Notes: a model not told the origin generated them from the letters alone. 64,000 nucleotides of DNA from a methane-oxidizing endosymbiont of Gigantopelta aegis (GCF_016097405.1 NZ_JAEHGD010000002.1:135876-199875); one strand, 5' to 3'; counted from the first letter of the stretch, positions 49,262 to 58,388 are shown. Made by a program: numbers and translations.

Positions 49262-49717
49262 ATGGCAGAAAAAAATAAAATATTACAGCCTGAGGTTTAC
49301 CCGATTATTTTGGATTTCTTTTTTGGTAATCACGAAAAATGGAATGATCGATTTGATCATTTTTGCCGGCTTGCATCAGACATGACAGGTAAGCCCATTG
49401 CTTTCAACAGTGCATTGGGGGTTATTTTACTGTGGATGTTGAGTGGTCCCGTATTTGGTTTTTCAGATACCTGGCAATTGATTATCAACACGGCGACAAC
49501 CATTGTTACTTTTTTGATGGTTTTTTTGATCCAGCATACGCAAAACAGAGACAGTAAAGCCCTGCATATTAAACTGGATGAGCTCATTCGTGCGCAGGAA
49601 GGGGCAAAAAATGATCTTATCGACCTTGAAATATTAGAAGAAAAAGAATTGAAATTGTTACATGATTATTACTTAAAACTGGCGAAGGACGCCCGCAAAG
49701 AGACATCTGCCGATTAA
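49262..49717 (+). CDS. Low-affinity iron permease family protein
   Basis: 151 residues with two helices (NSALGVILLWMLSGPVFGFS and IINTATTIVTFLMVFLIQHT) and the downstream signature QNRDSKALHIKLDELIRA, diagnostic of the Iron_permease (Fet4-like small) family; a charged helix follows (DLIDLEILEEKELKLLHDYY). Role in metal transport is by family name only. Its stop directly abuts the start of the Mla-type permease gene, so it is probably the first gene of that operon. Confidence 0.88.
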   Translation: MAEKNKILQPEVYPIILDFFFGNHEKWNDRFDHFCRLASDMTGKPIAFNSALGVILLWMLSGPVFGFSDTWQLIINTATTIVTFLMVFLIQHTQNRDSKALHIKLDELIRAQEGAKNDLIDLEILEEKELKLLHDYYLKLAKDARKETSAD

Positions 49718-50872
49718 ATGACAGAAACAAGGACGTTATTACCCCATTTAGCTTGTACCAAAACCTCTTCAGAGACGGCAGTTTGGACGAGTCGTGGCGA
49801 TTGGCATGCCGATTTACTTGGGGAACTGAAGCCATTATTACAGAAATGCATTAGATCCTTGCATAACGTTACTTTGCAGTGGGATGTTTCTGAGATTGGA
49901 CGAATTGATACGGCAGGAATGTTGCTTCATATACAGGCACTTGAACAGCTAAAAAAACAAGGTTGCACGGTTGAGTTCAGAGGCCAAAGCCAGGATTTTG
50001 TACGCTTGTACGATTTGCTGCAAAAACACAGAACGGTTGAGGCCGCATCAGAAAGCCCCGCTCAACCCTCAGCGATTGTTTCTGTTTTGGATGATATTGG
50101 CAAACGCTGTGTTGGCGTGTGGTACACGTTAGCAAATTTTTTAGCCTTTATCGGTGAGAGTTTTATTCATTTTCTCTATTCTCTGCGTCATCCTAGCGCA
50201 TTCCGAATTAAAGCCATTATCAAAAATATCGATGATGCCGGCTTTAAGGCGTTACCGATTATTGCATTGACCAGCTTCCTGATTGGTGTTGTCATCGCTT
50301 ACCAAGGCGCAGTGCAATTGGAAAAATTTGGCGCCAATATTTTTATCGTCGATATGATTGGCATTTCTATCACCCGCGAATTAGCGCCGTTGATTACGGC
50401 AATTGTTGTCGCCGGCCGAACCGGATCGTCTTATACCGCACAATTAGGTGTCATGAAACTGACCGAAGAAATTGATGCCATGCGGACTATGGGGTTTGAG
50501 CCACATCGTTTTTTGGTTTTACCACGCATGATTGCCTTGATGCTGGCCTTACCCTTGCTGATTTTTTTTGCCGATATCATTGGTATTGCGGGGGGGATGC
50601 TGATTTCGAACCTGCATTTAAACTTATCATTTAATGAATTCCTTCACCGTTTGCAGAATGTATTGGCGGTTAAGCATGTCTGGATTGGTATTGGCAAAGG
50701 TCCGTTTTTTGCTTGGTTGATTGCGGTGGTTGGCTGTTTTAATGGTTTTCAGGTGGCTAGGGATACCGAAAGTATCGGCCGTTACACCACCATCAGTGTG
50801 GTCAATGCCATTTTTCTAGTGATTGCCTGCGATGCTGTTTTTTCCGTGATTTTGACCGAGTTAGGTATTTGA
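49718..50872 (+). CDS. mlaE: MlaE-type ABC permease with N-terminal STAS domain
   Basis: 384 residues: residues 1-110 form a STAS domain (LQWDVSEIGRIDTAGMLLHI), which in most Mla systems is a separate MlaB protein; the rest is an MlaE permease (LIGVVIAYQGAVQLEKFGAN, ELAPLITAIVVAGRTGSSY, EEIDAMRTMGFEPHRFLVLP). Together with the next three genes it forms a phospholipid or hydrophobic-compound transport system between the membranes. ATG follows the upstream stop with no gap. Confidence 0.94.
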   Translation: MTETRTLLPHLACTKTSSETAVWTSRGDWHADLLGELKPLLQKCIRSLHNVTLQWDVSEIGRIDTAGMLLHIQALEQLKKQGCTVEFRGQSQDFVRLYDLLQKHRTVEAASESPAQPSAIVSVLDDIGKRCVGVWYTLANFLAFIGESFIHFLYSLRHPSAFRIKAIIKNIDDAGFKALPIIALTSFLIGVVIAYQGAVQLEKFGANIFIVDMIGISITRELAPLITAIVVAGRTGSSYTAQLGVMKLTEEIDAMRTMGFEPHRFLVLPRMIALMLALPLLIFFADIIGIAGGMLISNLHLNLSFNEFLHRLQNVLAVKHVWIGIGKGPFFAWLIAVVGCFNGFQVARDTESIGRYTTISVVNAIFLVIACDAVFSVILTELGI

Positions 50873-51637
50873 ATGTCTGTCATCATTAAAGCCCGTAATA
50901 TTGTGACCCGGTTTGGTGATAATGTCGTGCATGATGGCGTGTCTTTAACCGTCAATACAGGTGAAATTTATGGTTTGCTGGGCGGGAGCGGTTCAGGTAA
51001 ATCGACCTTATTGCGCGAGTTTATTTTATTATTGCGTCCTCAGGCAGGGTCAATTACGGTACTCGGCTATGATGTTATGGCGTTAAATCCATTTCAGGCT
51101 GAACAATTACGCCGCCGATGGGGTATTCTGTTTCAATCAGGTGCACTCTATTCATCGTTGACCGTGGCTGAAAATATTGCCGTCATGCTACAAGAATACA
51201 CTAACTTATCGTCTGATGTGATTGCAGATATTGTCAACATAAAACTCAATATGGTGGGCTTACCTAAACATGCCGCAGACTTATATCCGGCTGAATTAAG
51301 CGGCGGCATGATAAAACGGGCAGGATTGGCCAGGGCCTTGGCCATGGATCCTGAGTTATTGTTTCTCGATGAACCTACCTCGGGTTTAGACCCTGTCAGT
51401 GCAGAAGGCTTTGATCAATTGATCATGGAGTTACGTGACATATTGGGTTTGACGGTGGTTATGGTGACTCATGATCTGGATTCAATTTGGACCATTGTCG
51501 ATCGCTTTGCGGTATTAGGGGATAAAAAAGTGGTGGCGGAGGGTGATTTAGACACGGTGATGCAAAACTCGCACCCTATTATCGACGCTTTTTTCAAAGG
51601 TGAGCGGGGACGTATTCGGAGTCGGCATGGAAACTAG
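50873..51637 (+). CDS. mlaF: MlaF-type ABC ATP-binding protein
   Basis: 254 residues with Walker A GLLGGSGSGKSTLLREF, signature LSGGMIKRAGLARALAMDPE and Walker B LLFLDEPTSGLDPVSAEGFD, then the switch His in VMVTHDLDS. LSGGM (with Met) is typical of the MlaF subfamily. Starts directly after mlaE and overlaps mlaD by 11 bases. Confidence 0.95.
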   Translation: MSVIIKARNIVTRFGDNVVHDGVSLTVNTGEIYGLLGGSGSGKSTLLREFILLLRPQAGSITVLGYDVMALNPFQAEQLRRRWGILFQSGALYSSLTVAENIAVMLQEYTNLSSDVIADIVNIKLNMVGLPKHAADLYPAELSGGMIKRAGLARALAMDPELLFLDEPTSGLDPVSAEGFDQLIMELRDILGLTVVMVTHDLDSIWTIVDRFAVLGDKKVVAEGDLDTVMQNSHPIIDAFFKGERGRIRSRHGN

Positions 51638-52511
51638 AATAAATTATACCGTCGTGGGTTTGTTTGTTGTGTTACTGGCAAGTGGGCTGATTTATTTTAT
51701 ATATTGGTTAGCCAAATACGGTACCGATCAAGACTATACCTACTACAAAGTTTATATGACCGAGTCGGTCGCCGGTTTAAGCGCCGATGCGGCTGTCAAA
51801 TATCGCGGTGTCAATATTGGCACCGTCGCTAAAATCGACTTGCGTAAAGATAATCCCGAACAAGTCGAATTATTGTTGAAAATCAAGCAAGGTGTACCCA
51901 TCAAACAAGATACGACGGCCACACTCAAATTATTTGGATTGACCGGCTTAGCCTATATCGAACTCAGCGGCGGTAAAAAAGATTCGCCGTTACTGTTGAG
52001 CGACGAAGACCATATTGCCGTGATTCCCGCACGGCCATCCATTTTTGCCCGCATCGATGAATCGGTTACTGACATGACAGGGAAGGCGGTGATGGCGATG
52101 GATAAATTTGTACATTTGTTGAGCGATAAAAACCTGAAAAACCTTGAACAAATGCTTGATGAAACGAATGGATTGATCAAAGAAGTCAGACAGCAACTGC
52201 CGGCGATCAAAAAACTGATTAAACAAGGCATTAAAATGGAGCAACACGTCACTGTATCCTTTGACAAAGTGGCGACTGCCGCTGCGAGCGTCAAAGCGAT
52301 GTCAGACAAACTCAATACCAGTTATGGCGATTTAGGACAGGAATTATCCAATGAACTCAGTACCAGTTTGACAGGATTTAATCAGCTCGTGACACAAATG
52401 ACCTTTTTGACCAATGACCTGCAGCGCACGCTGAAGTCATTTGAAGATAGTCCGGGCGATTTGCTTTTTAAACGCTCTCAAGTCAAACCAGGGCCGGGTG
52501 AAGAACAATGA
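51627..52511 (+). CDS. mlaD: MCE-domain protein MlaD
   Basis: About 294 residues: one N-terminal helix (YTVVGLFVVLLASGLIYFIY), an MCE domain (YYKVYMTESVAGLSADAAVK, YRGVNIGTVAKIDL, LFGLTGLAYIELSGGKKDS), and a helical C-terminal region of about 150 residues. Longer than E. coli MlaD (183 aa), closer to the paralogous MCE proteins of Pqi/Mla-like operons. Start 51627 begins at the conserved METRINYTVVG; the four-base overlap at the end leads into the lipoprotein gene. Confidence 0.92.
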   Translation: METRINYTVVGLFVVLLASGLIYFIYWLAKYGTDQDYTYYKVYMTESVAGLSADAAVKYRGVNIGTVAKIDLRKDNPEQVELLLKIKQGVPIKQDTTATLKLFGLTGLAYIELSGGKKDSPLLLSDEDHIAVIPARPSIFARIDESVTDMTGKAVMAMDKFVHLLSDKNLKNLEQMLDETNGLIKEVRQQLPAIKKLIKQGIKMEQHVTVSFDKVATAAASVKAMSDKLNTSYGDLGQELSNELSTSLTGFNQLVTQMTFLTNDLQRTLKSFEDSPGDLLFKRSQVKPGPGEEQ

Positions 52512-53119
52512 GACAGATACGAATACTAGGTATTTTTGTGACGATGTTGTTTTTGAATGCTTGCATGGTGGAATCAATACCGCCCATTCAGACCTATACA
52601 CTTAATTACCAGAGCACCGGCGTACATTCTTCCGTTAAACACTGTCAGGCGAAAACCAAAATTATTCGCCTAACTCAAATCAACGCATTACTACCCTATA
52701 CTAGCCAAGATATTATTTATTCGGATAGCCCAAACCAACTCAATCATTATGCGTATAGTCGCTGGAGTGATGCGCCAGTCAGATTATTGGGTAAGCTATT
52801 TCAGCAAACCCTACAAAGCGCAGAGATGTTTAAAGCCGTTGTTAGTGGTGCGTCAGTGTCTAAAGCAGATTATTTACTTGAAAGTGAGTTACTGGAATTT
52901 AGGCAACTTATTTTGGATAAATCCCATTCCGAAGTCAGTATCAATATGGAATTTCGTCTGCTAGATACCAAAACGCGGCATGTGATCGATGTAAGACATA
53001 TCCAAGAGCATCACTCCGTTGCCACCATGAATGCGCGTGGTGCCGTTGAAGCCCTCAATCAAGCTTCACAAAGCGTCGCCGACAAATTAGTACTCTGGTT
53101 GCAGGAAAATCTTTGTTAG
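52508..53119 (+). CDS. ABC-type transport auxiliary lipoprotein (PqiC-like)
   Basis: 203 residues. The signal MRQIRILGIFVTMLFLNACM has lipobox LNAC, so it is a lipoprotein. Mid-protein blocks RLTQINALLPYTSQDIIYSD and NHYAYSRWSDAPVRLLGKLF match the ABC_trans_aux family, outer membrane partners of MCE systems. Starts within the mlaD stop (ATGA), the last gene of the operon. A degenerate 155-bp element begins 60 bases after its stop. Confidence 0.88.
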   Translation: MRQIRILGIFVTMLFLNACMVESIPPIQTYTLNYQSTGVHSSVKHCQAKTKIIRLTQINALLPYTSQDIIYSDSPNQLNHYAYSRWSDAPVRLLGKLFQQTLQSAEMFKAVVSGASVSKADYLLESELLEFRQLILDKSHSEVSINMEFRLLDTKTRHVIDVRHIQEHHSVATMNARGAVEALNQASQSVADKLVLWLQENLC

Positions 53120-53179
53120 TCCATAAAGCGTACTGCCAAATGCATGAAACGCAAGCGCTACATTTTTTATACTTTTAAT

Positions 53180-54434
53180 GTAGCTACTCACGCCTTTAGA
53201 AACACTGGGCGTAGGGTATTGATTTTTCAGGACGCGTAGATATACTCTTCGCAAATGAGAATTTAGCATAAAAAGATGACGTAATGGAGTGAAATATATA
53301 AAATAAGGCCATGTCGAATTACACCCTTCCAGAGACTGAATTAGCCGATTTGCGCGAAGCCCATGGTGAGCTTCGAGAAAAACGTGATGCAGACCGAGTT
53401 AAAGCCATCATTCTTTTAGGTTCAGGCTGGTCAGCAACAAACGTTGCCGAAGCACTTCTCATTGACCGCAATACAATCCGTACCTACTATCGAAAATATA
53501 AGAAAGGTGGTCTTGCTAAACTCCTACAAACTCAGCATGTTGGAAGTGCCAGTTTCTTATCGGTTTCAGAAGCGACCGAGTTGGATGAATATCTGCAGAA
53601 AAATCTTCACTTAACCGCTAAATCGGTTGCAGCTTACATTAAAGAGCGTTGGCAGGTTCGCTATAGTGAACGCGGTGTGACAGCCTTGCTGCATCGCTTG
53701 GGTTATGTCTATAAAAAGCCCAAGCTGATACCCGGCAAAGCTAATGCAAAGCCCAACTGGAGTTCCTTGAGAAATATCAACAACTAAAGGAAGACAAGCA
53801 GCCCGAAGACTTGATATTGTTCATGGATGGTGTTCATCCACAACATAATCCTGTAATGGCTTGTGGTTGGATTAAGCGTGGTGTGGAATTCACGATTCAG
53901 AGTAATACCGGGCGTCAACGTCTCAATGTCAACGGTGCAGTCAATATCGATTCTCTGGATACTGTCTGCCGCTTCTATGACACCATCAATGGCGAGGCAA
54001 CGATTGATCTTTGTAAGGCGATTGAAGAACGTTACCCGAAGGCTGGGACTATTTACATCATTTGCGATAATGCACGCTACTACCGATCAAAGGCTGTCAG
54101 ACAATTTCTTGAAATGTCGCGAATTGAATTAGTGTTTTTACCGCCGTATGCGCCGAATCTTAATTTGATTGAACGGTACTGGCGATATTTCAAGAAAGAA
54201 ATCTTATATGACCAGTATTATGAAACATTCAAAGAATTCAAAATAGCCTGCGAGACATTCTTTTCTGAGCCAGAAAAGCATGTCGACTTTCAAATTATCG
54301 GTGCATGATGGTTTGCTCTATTTTCATGTGCGGAGAGTATACATCCATGTAGCTCTGTGCAACATGGATGTTGCACAAGCCTGAAAAACTCAATACCCTA
54401 CGCCCACTAAATGATTACCGTGCGAGTAGGTACC
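53180..54434. repeat. 155-bp structured palindromic element, copy 3, split by IS630
   Basis: Left half 53180-53242 (GTAGCTACTCACGCC, GGGCGTAGGGTATTGATTTT) and right half 54340-54434 (CATCCATGTAG, GTGCAACATGGATGTTGCAC, CAATACCCTACGCCC, CGAGTAGGTACC) with the IS630 element inserted at the TA of TACATCCATGTA. Relative to copy 2 it is inverted: the arm containing CGCACGGTAATCATTTAG is on the left in copy 2 and, as its complement, on the right here. Confidence 0.85.
53243..54339 (+). mobile_element. IS630-family insertion sequence, copy 1
   Basis: 1097 bp, ends TACTCTTCGCA and TGCGGAGAGTA, TA duplicated at 53241-53242 and 54340-54341. Transposase: helix-turn-helix part MSNYTLPETELADLREAHGE, LGSGWSATNVAEALLIDRNT; catalytic part ILFMDGVHPQHNPVMACGWI, YIICDNARYYRSKAVRQFL, NLNLIERYWRYFKKEIL (D, D, E). 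The frame breaks at about 53743 where an A is missing (GCAAAGCCC against GCAAAAGCCC in copy 2), and 27 bases near the 3' end (after CATGTCGAC) are deleted in frame. Its insertion splits the third 155-bp element. Confidence 0.93.
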
Positions 54435-54462
54435 TTTTAACACAAATTAAAACAGGAGCACC

Positions 54463-56010
54463 ATGACTAGTACCCAACAACGCGCAGTGCTGCAACGCCA
54501 AATTTGGCAAATTGCTAACGAGGTTCGTGGCTCAGTTAGCGGCTGGGATTTTAAACAATATGTACTCGGCACACTATTCTATCGCTTTATAAGTGAAAAT
54601 TTTGTCAATTACATTGAAGGTGGTGACGACAGTATCAACTATGCAGAACTGGACGATGAGGTGATCACCCCGGAAATCAAAGACGATGCCATTAAAACTA
54701 AAGGCTATTTTATCTACCCCAGCCAGTTGTTTTCCAATGTCGCTGCCGACGCCAACACCAATGAAAGTCTGAACACGCATCTGGCCAAAATTTTAACCGA
54801 AATAGAAGCCTCCGCCAGCGGTTACGCTTCCGAGCCCAACATGAATGGCCTGTTTGCCGACTTTGACACCACCAGTATCCGACTCGGTAATACCGTCAAA
54901 GACAAAAACAGCCGCCTGGCCGCTGTGTTAAAAGGCGTGGCCGGGCTGGATTTTGGTGATTTTGAAGACAACCACATCGACCTGTTCGGCGACGCCTACG
55001 AGTTCCTGATTGGCAACTACGCCGCCAATGCGGGCAAATCCGGTGGCGAGTTTTTCACCCCGCAGCATGTCTCCAAACTGATTGCCAAGCTTGCCATGCA
55101 CAAGCAAACCAGCGTTAACAAAATCTACGACCCCGCCTGTGGTTCCGGCTCGCTGTTGCTGCAAGCCAAAAAACACTTTGACGCGCACATCATCGAAGAT
55201 GGCTTCTGGGGGCAGGAGATCAACCACACCACCTACAACCTTGCCCGTATGAATATGTTTCTGCATAACATCAACTACGACAAATTCAATATTCAGCTAG
55301 GCAATACACTGACCGACCCGCATTTTGGCAATGACAAACCCTTTGATGCCATCGTCTCCAACCCGCCCTATTCGGTGAAGTGGATAGGTTCAGATGACCC
55401 CACCCTAATCAATGATGAACGCTTTGCCCCTGCCGGTGTGCTCGCCCCCAAATCCAAAGCCGACTTTGCCTTTGTGCTGCATGCCTTGAATTATCTCTCC
55501 AGCAAAGGCCGCGCCGCCATCGTTTGCTTTCCCGGTATTTTTTACCGTGGCGGAGCGGAAAAGAAAATCCGCCAGTATCTGATCGACAACAACTATGTGG
55601 AAAGTGTGATTGCGCTTGCGCCCAACCTGTTTTACGGCACATCCATCGCCGTGAACATTCTGGTGCTATCCAAACACAAAACGGACACCACCACCCAGTT
55701 TATTGACGCCAGTGGTGAGGATTTCTTCAAAAAAGAGACCAACAACAATGTGCTCACCGACGCCCATATCGAGCGGATAATGGGCATCTTCGACAGCAAG
55801 GAAAAAATTGACCATATCGCTGAAACCGTGCCCTTCGAGAAAATCAGGGAAAACGACTACAACCTCTCCGTCAGCGCCTATGTAGAGCCAAAAGACACCC
55901 GCGAGGTGATCGACATTACCCAGCTCAATGCCGAACTCAAAACCACGGTTGCCAAAATTGACCGCCTGCGGGCGGAGATTGATGCCATTGTGGCGGAGAT
56001 TGAGGGATAG
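54463..56010 (+). CDS. hsdM: Type I restriction-modification methyltransferase subunit
   Basis: 515 residues: N-terminal helical domain ([20 protein letters not shown]), SAM motif [14 protein letters not shown], catalytic NPPY in [11 protein letters not shown], and [21 protein letters not shown]6-adenine methyltransferase of a type IC-like system. Intact. The last 16 bases before and around its stop (GAGATTGAGGGATAGG) are repeated at 57852-57867 in front of hsdS, suggesting that hsdM and hsdS were once adjacent. Confidence 0.96.
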   Translation: MTSTQQRAVLQRQIWQIANEVRGSVSGWDFKQYVLGTLFYRFISENFVNYIEGGDDSINYAELDDEVITPEIKDDAIKTKGYFIYPSQLFSNVAADANTNESLNTHLAKILTEIEASASGYASEPNMNGLFADFDTTSIRLGNTVKDKNSRLAAVLKGVAGLDFGDFEDNHIDLFGDAYEFLIGNYAANAGKSGGEFFTPQHVSKLIAKLAMHKQTSVNKIYDPACGSGSLLLQAKKHFDAHIIEDGFWGQEINHTTYNLARMNMFLHNINYDKFNIQLGNTLTDPHFGNDKPFDAIVSNPPYSVKWIGSDDPTLINDERFAPAGVLAPKSKADFAFVLHALNYLSSKGRAAIVCFPGIFYRGGAEKKIRQYLIDNNYVESVIALAPNLFYGTSIAVNILVLSKHKTDTTTQFIDASGEDFFKKETNNNVLTDAHIERIMGIFDSKEKIDHIAETVPFEKIRENDYNLSVSAYVEPKDTREVIDITQLNAELKTTVAKIDRLRAEIDAIVAEIEG

Positions 56011-56035
56011 GGACTACAGCAAAACGCAGGAGCAA

Positions 56036-56072
56036 GGAACCACAGATGCACGCAGGTAAACACAGATTGAAT
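56036..56072. repeat. Defence-locus hairpin repeat, left arm only (R1)
   Basis: GGAACCACAGATGCACGCAG GTAAACACAGATT: the left arm of a repeat that recurs at 56581-56697, 57766-57844, 57870-57896 and 60148-60226. Here it contains the start codon of the GxxExxY gene. Confidence 0.85.
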
Positions 56073-56602
56073 TCGATTTCTGAAAAAATTATTGGATATG
56101 CATTTAATGTATCAAACACGCTTGGGGCTGGATTTTTAGAAAAGGTTTATCAAAATGCATTGCATCTTGAGTTGTTGGATGCAGGCTTTCAGGTAGAGAA
56201 AGAAAAATCCATTACCATTAGCTACAAGGGGAAAGTGATTGGCGAATACTTTGCTGATCTATTGGTTAATCAACAAGTCATTATCGAGATTAAGGCAGTG
56301 CAATCGCTCAATGAAAGACATCAGGCACAACTACTTAATTATCTAAAAGCAACAGGCTTGCATTTAGGGATTCTTATAAATTTTGGCACCCCTAAGGAAG
56401 CGCTGATCTATTCAGTGCTTCCGTGCAGCCCATGGACGGGCTGCCAAATCAATAGCGTAAGCGTTTGATTTGTAAGAGAAAGGAAAACCACGCTTTTCCT
56501 TTCTTGAGCTGATTTTTGGCAGGACGCCAATAAATCAGCACTTCCCTAAAGTACAAATCAAAAGAATGGTTAATGGTAAAGGAACCACAGATGAACGCTG
56601 AT
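56046..56602 (+). pseudogene. GxxExxY protein gene interrupted by a MITE
   Basis: The N-terminus MHAGKHRLN comes from the hairpin repeat; then the family core KIIGYAFNVSNTLGAGFLEK (GAGFLEKVY carries the GxxExxY motif), EYFADLLVNQQVIIEIKAVQ, and YLKATGLHLGILINFGTPK. A 150-bp MITE (56396-56545) follows. Removing it and one CTAA restores PKVQIKRMVNGKGTTDER and stop at 56600-56602, exactly the usual family end KxxIKRxVN; its last codons lie in the next hairpin repeat. As found, the frame runs into the MITE and stops at 56468 (140 residues). Function of the family is unknown; the EIKA motif suggests a nuclease-like fold. Confidence 0.85.
56396..56545. mobile_element. 150-bp MITE with IS5-like ends
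   Basis: Ends GGAAGCGCTGATCTATT and AATAAATCAGCACTTCC form an imperfect inverted repeat; CTAA is duplicated at 56392-56395 and 56546-56549. A YTAR four-base duplication and GGAAG ends recall the IS5 group. No coding capacity. It also contains internal complementary segments (AAGGAAAACCAC with GCTTTTCCTTTC). Confidence 0.8.
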
Positions 56603-56697
56603 CAACACAGAGTAAAAAGACCACAGATGAACACGGATAAACACAGATTAAAAAGAGAGAAAAATATCCGTGTCCATCTGTGTTTATCTGTGGTTAA
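56581..56697. repeat. Defence-locus hairpin repeat (R2), duplicated left arm plus right arm
   Basis: Two tandem left arms (CCACAGATGAACGCTGATCA and CCACAGATGAACACGGATAA) and one right arm (CCGTGTCCATCTGTGTTTAT CTGTGG) form a long hairpin between the GxxExxY gene and the DUF1016 gene. The first arm supplies the TTDER-stop end of the former. Confidence 0.88.
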
Positions 56698-56715
56698 AAT
56701 CAGGAGCAAGTAGAT

Positions 56716-57759
56716 ATGCTGGAAAATAAATCCGTTTCACTGACGGAGCCGCCCGAAGGCTATGGCGACTGGCTGGCTGAATTAAAAAACAGGATTCACA
56801 CTGCCCAGCAGCGTGCAACACTGGCAGTAAACCGCGAATTGATTATGCTCTATTGGCAGATCGGGAATGATATTCTTATACGGCAAAACGCACAAGGATG
56901 GGGTTCAAAGGTCATAGAACGGCTGGCACATGATCTGAGCACTGCCTTTCCCGATATGAAAGGGTTTTCATCACGAAACCTAAAATATATGCGTGCATTT
57001 GCCGAAGCCTGGAGCGATGTCGAATTTGTGCAACAGGCTGTTGCACAATTGCCATGGGGGCATAACCTAGTGCTGCTGACTAAGTTGAAACAACGAGAAG
57101 AACGCCTTGCCTATGCCCAAAAAGCGCTTGAACATGGCTGGTCGCGCAATGTGTTGGTCACACAGATCGAAACCAGACTACTTGAACGCGAAGGTGCTGC
57201 CGTCACCAATTTTGAACAGTGCTTGCCCAAGCCACAATCTGACCTCGCCCGAGAATCACTTAAAGACCCTTACCGTTTTGATTTTCTGGGGCTGGCTGCT
57301 GAGGCTCAGGAGCGAGACATTGAGCAGGCATTGCTACGCCATGTCACAGAATTTTTGCTGGAATTGGGCGCTGGTTTCGCCTTTGTCGGCAAACAGGTTC
57401 ACCTGGAGGTCGGGGGAGACGATTTCTATATCGACCTGCTGTTTTATCACTTGAAGCTGCGTTGCTATGTGGTGATTGAATTAAAAGCCGGTGATTTCAA
57501 GCCCGAACACCTCGGGCAACTGGGCTTTTATCTCACCGCCGTGGATCGTCAGGTCAAAGCGGCTGAAGACCATCCCACCATCGGCCTGTTGCTGTGCAAG
57601 AGTAAAAACAAGGTGGTGGCGGAATATGCGCTAGGCGACAAAACCCAGCCCATGGGCATTGCTGAATACAAACTGCAAGAGTCCTTGCCTGAACACCTGG
57701 AAACCAACCTGCCCAGTATTGAGCAGATTGAACGGGAGTTGCAGGGAGGTGAATTATGA
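56716..57759 (+). CDS. yhcG: DUF1016/YhcG-type PD-(D/E)XK nuclease
   Basis: 347 residues: N-terminal DUF1016 helical domain (AVNRELIMLYWQIGNDILIR, MKGFSSRNLKYMRAFAEAW, QLPWGHNLVLLTKLK) and C-terminal PD-(D/E)XK nuclease (FVGKQVHLEVGGDDFYIDLL, FYHLKLRCYVVIELKAGDFK, in which D, E and K of the active site appear as DLL and ELKAG, then GQLGFYLTAVD). Such proteins often accompany type I restriction loci and are suspected defence factors. Intact. Preceded by AGGAGC 10 bases upstream and by hairpin repeat R2. Confidence 0.92.
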   Translation: MLENKSVSLTEPPEGYGDWLAELKNRIHTAQQRATLAVNRELIMLYWQIGNDILIRQNAQGWGSKVIERLAHDLSTAFPDMKGFSSRNLKYMRAFAEAWSDVEFVQQAVAQLPWGHNLVLLTKLKQREERLAYAQKALEHGWSRNVLVTQIETRLLEREGAAVTNFEQCLPKPQSDLARESLKDPYRFDFLGLAAEAQERDIEQALLRHVTEFLLELGAGFAFVGKQVHLEVGGDDFYIDLLFYHLKLRCYVVIELKAGDFKPEHLGQLGFYLTAVDRQVKAAEDHPTIGLLLCKSKNKVVAEYALGDKTQPMGIAEYKLQESLPEHLETNLPSIEQIERELQGGEL

Positions 57760-57765
57760 GCAAGC

Positions 57766-57844
57766 AACCACGGATGAACGCAGATCAACACAGATTAAAA
57801 AGAGATAAAAATATCCGTGTCCATCTGTGTTTATCTGTGGTTAA
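57766..57844. repeat. Defence-locus hairpin repeat (R3)
   Basis: Complete copy: left arm CCACGGATGAACGCAGATCA, loop AAAAAGAGATAAAAATA, right arm CCGTGTCCATCTGTGTTTAT CTGTGG. Starts a few bases after the DUF1016 stop codon. Confidence 0.9.
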
Positions 57845-57851
57845 AGATGCA

Positions 57852-57867
57852 GAGATTGAGGGATAGG
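57852..57867. repeat. 16-bp copy of the hsdM 3' end
   Basis: GAGATTGAGGGATAGG, identical to 55996-56011 which spans the hsdM stop codon. It sits immediately before hairpin arm R4 and hsdS, 1.86 kb from the original. Confidence 0.8.
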
Positions 57868-57869
57868 AA

Positions 57870-57896
57870 CCACAGATGAACGCGGATAAACACAGA
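57870..57896. repeat. Defence-locus hairpin repeat, left arm only (R4)
   Basis: CCACAGATGAACGCGGATAA ACACAGA. Its ATG is the start codon of hsdS, which begins MNADKHR. Confidence 0.85.
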
Positions 57897-58388
57897 TTTT
57901 TGGAGAAGTTGCTGGATGGGGCTGAGGTGGCGTGGTTGCCGTTGGGGGAGGTTGCAGTATTACGACGAGGTCGAGTTATGTCGAAAGGCTATTTGGCTGA
58001 AAACGCTGGTGAATATCCTGTGTATAGCTCTCAAACAGCAAATAACGGAATGATCGGAAAAATTGGGACTTTCGATTTTGATGGCGAGTTTGTTAGTTGG
58101 ACAACAGATGGTGCTAATGCTGGCACGGTTTTTTATCGTTTGGGGAAATTTTCAATTACTAATGTTTGTGGCGTGATTAAAGGTAACGGAACACTGCCTC
58201 TTAGCCTAAAATTTCTATTTTATTGGCTTTCAACTGAAGCCCAAAAGCATGTTTATTCGGGCATGGGGAACCCCAAGCTTATGAGTAATCAGGTGGCAAA
58301 AATTCCAATCCCCATCCCATGCCCTGATAATCCGGAAAAGTCGCTGGCGATACAGGGGGAGATTGTGCGCATTCTCGACACCTTCACC

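Noticed and set aside
49262-49717. Iron permease gene as the MlaC-like periplasmic partner of the Mla operon
   Set aside because: It has two membrane helices and the QNRDxKALHxKLDELI signature of the iron permease family, with no signal peptide or MlaC features.
53120-53179. tRNA or attachment site at the left border of the defence locus
   Set aside because: No cloverleaf-compatible sequence or tRNA 3' end, and no integrase gene; the border is formed by the 155-bp element and IS630.
57756-57866. A 36-codon reading frame starting MSKQPRMNADQHRLKRDKN between the DUF1016 gene and hsdS
   Set aside because: It is made entirely of the hairpin repeat R3 and the copied hsdM end; no independent evidence of translation. 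It shows how the repeat creates open frames, but I do not call it a gene.
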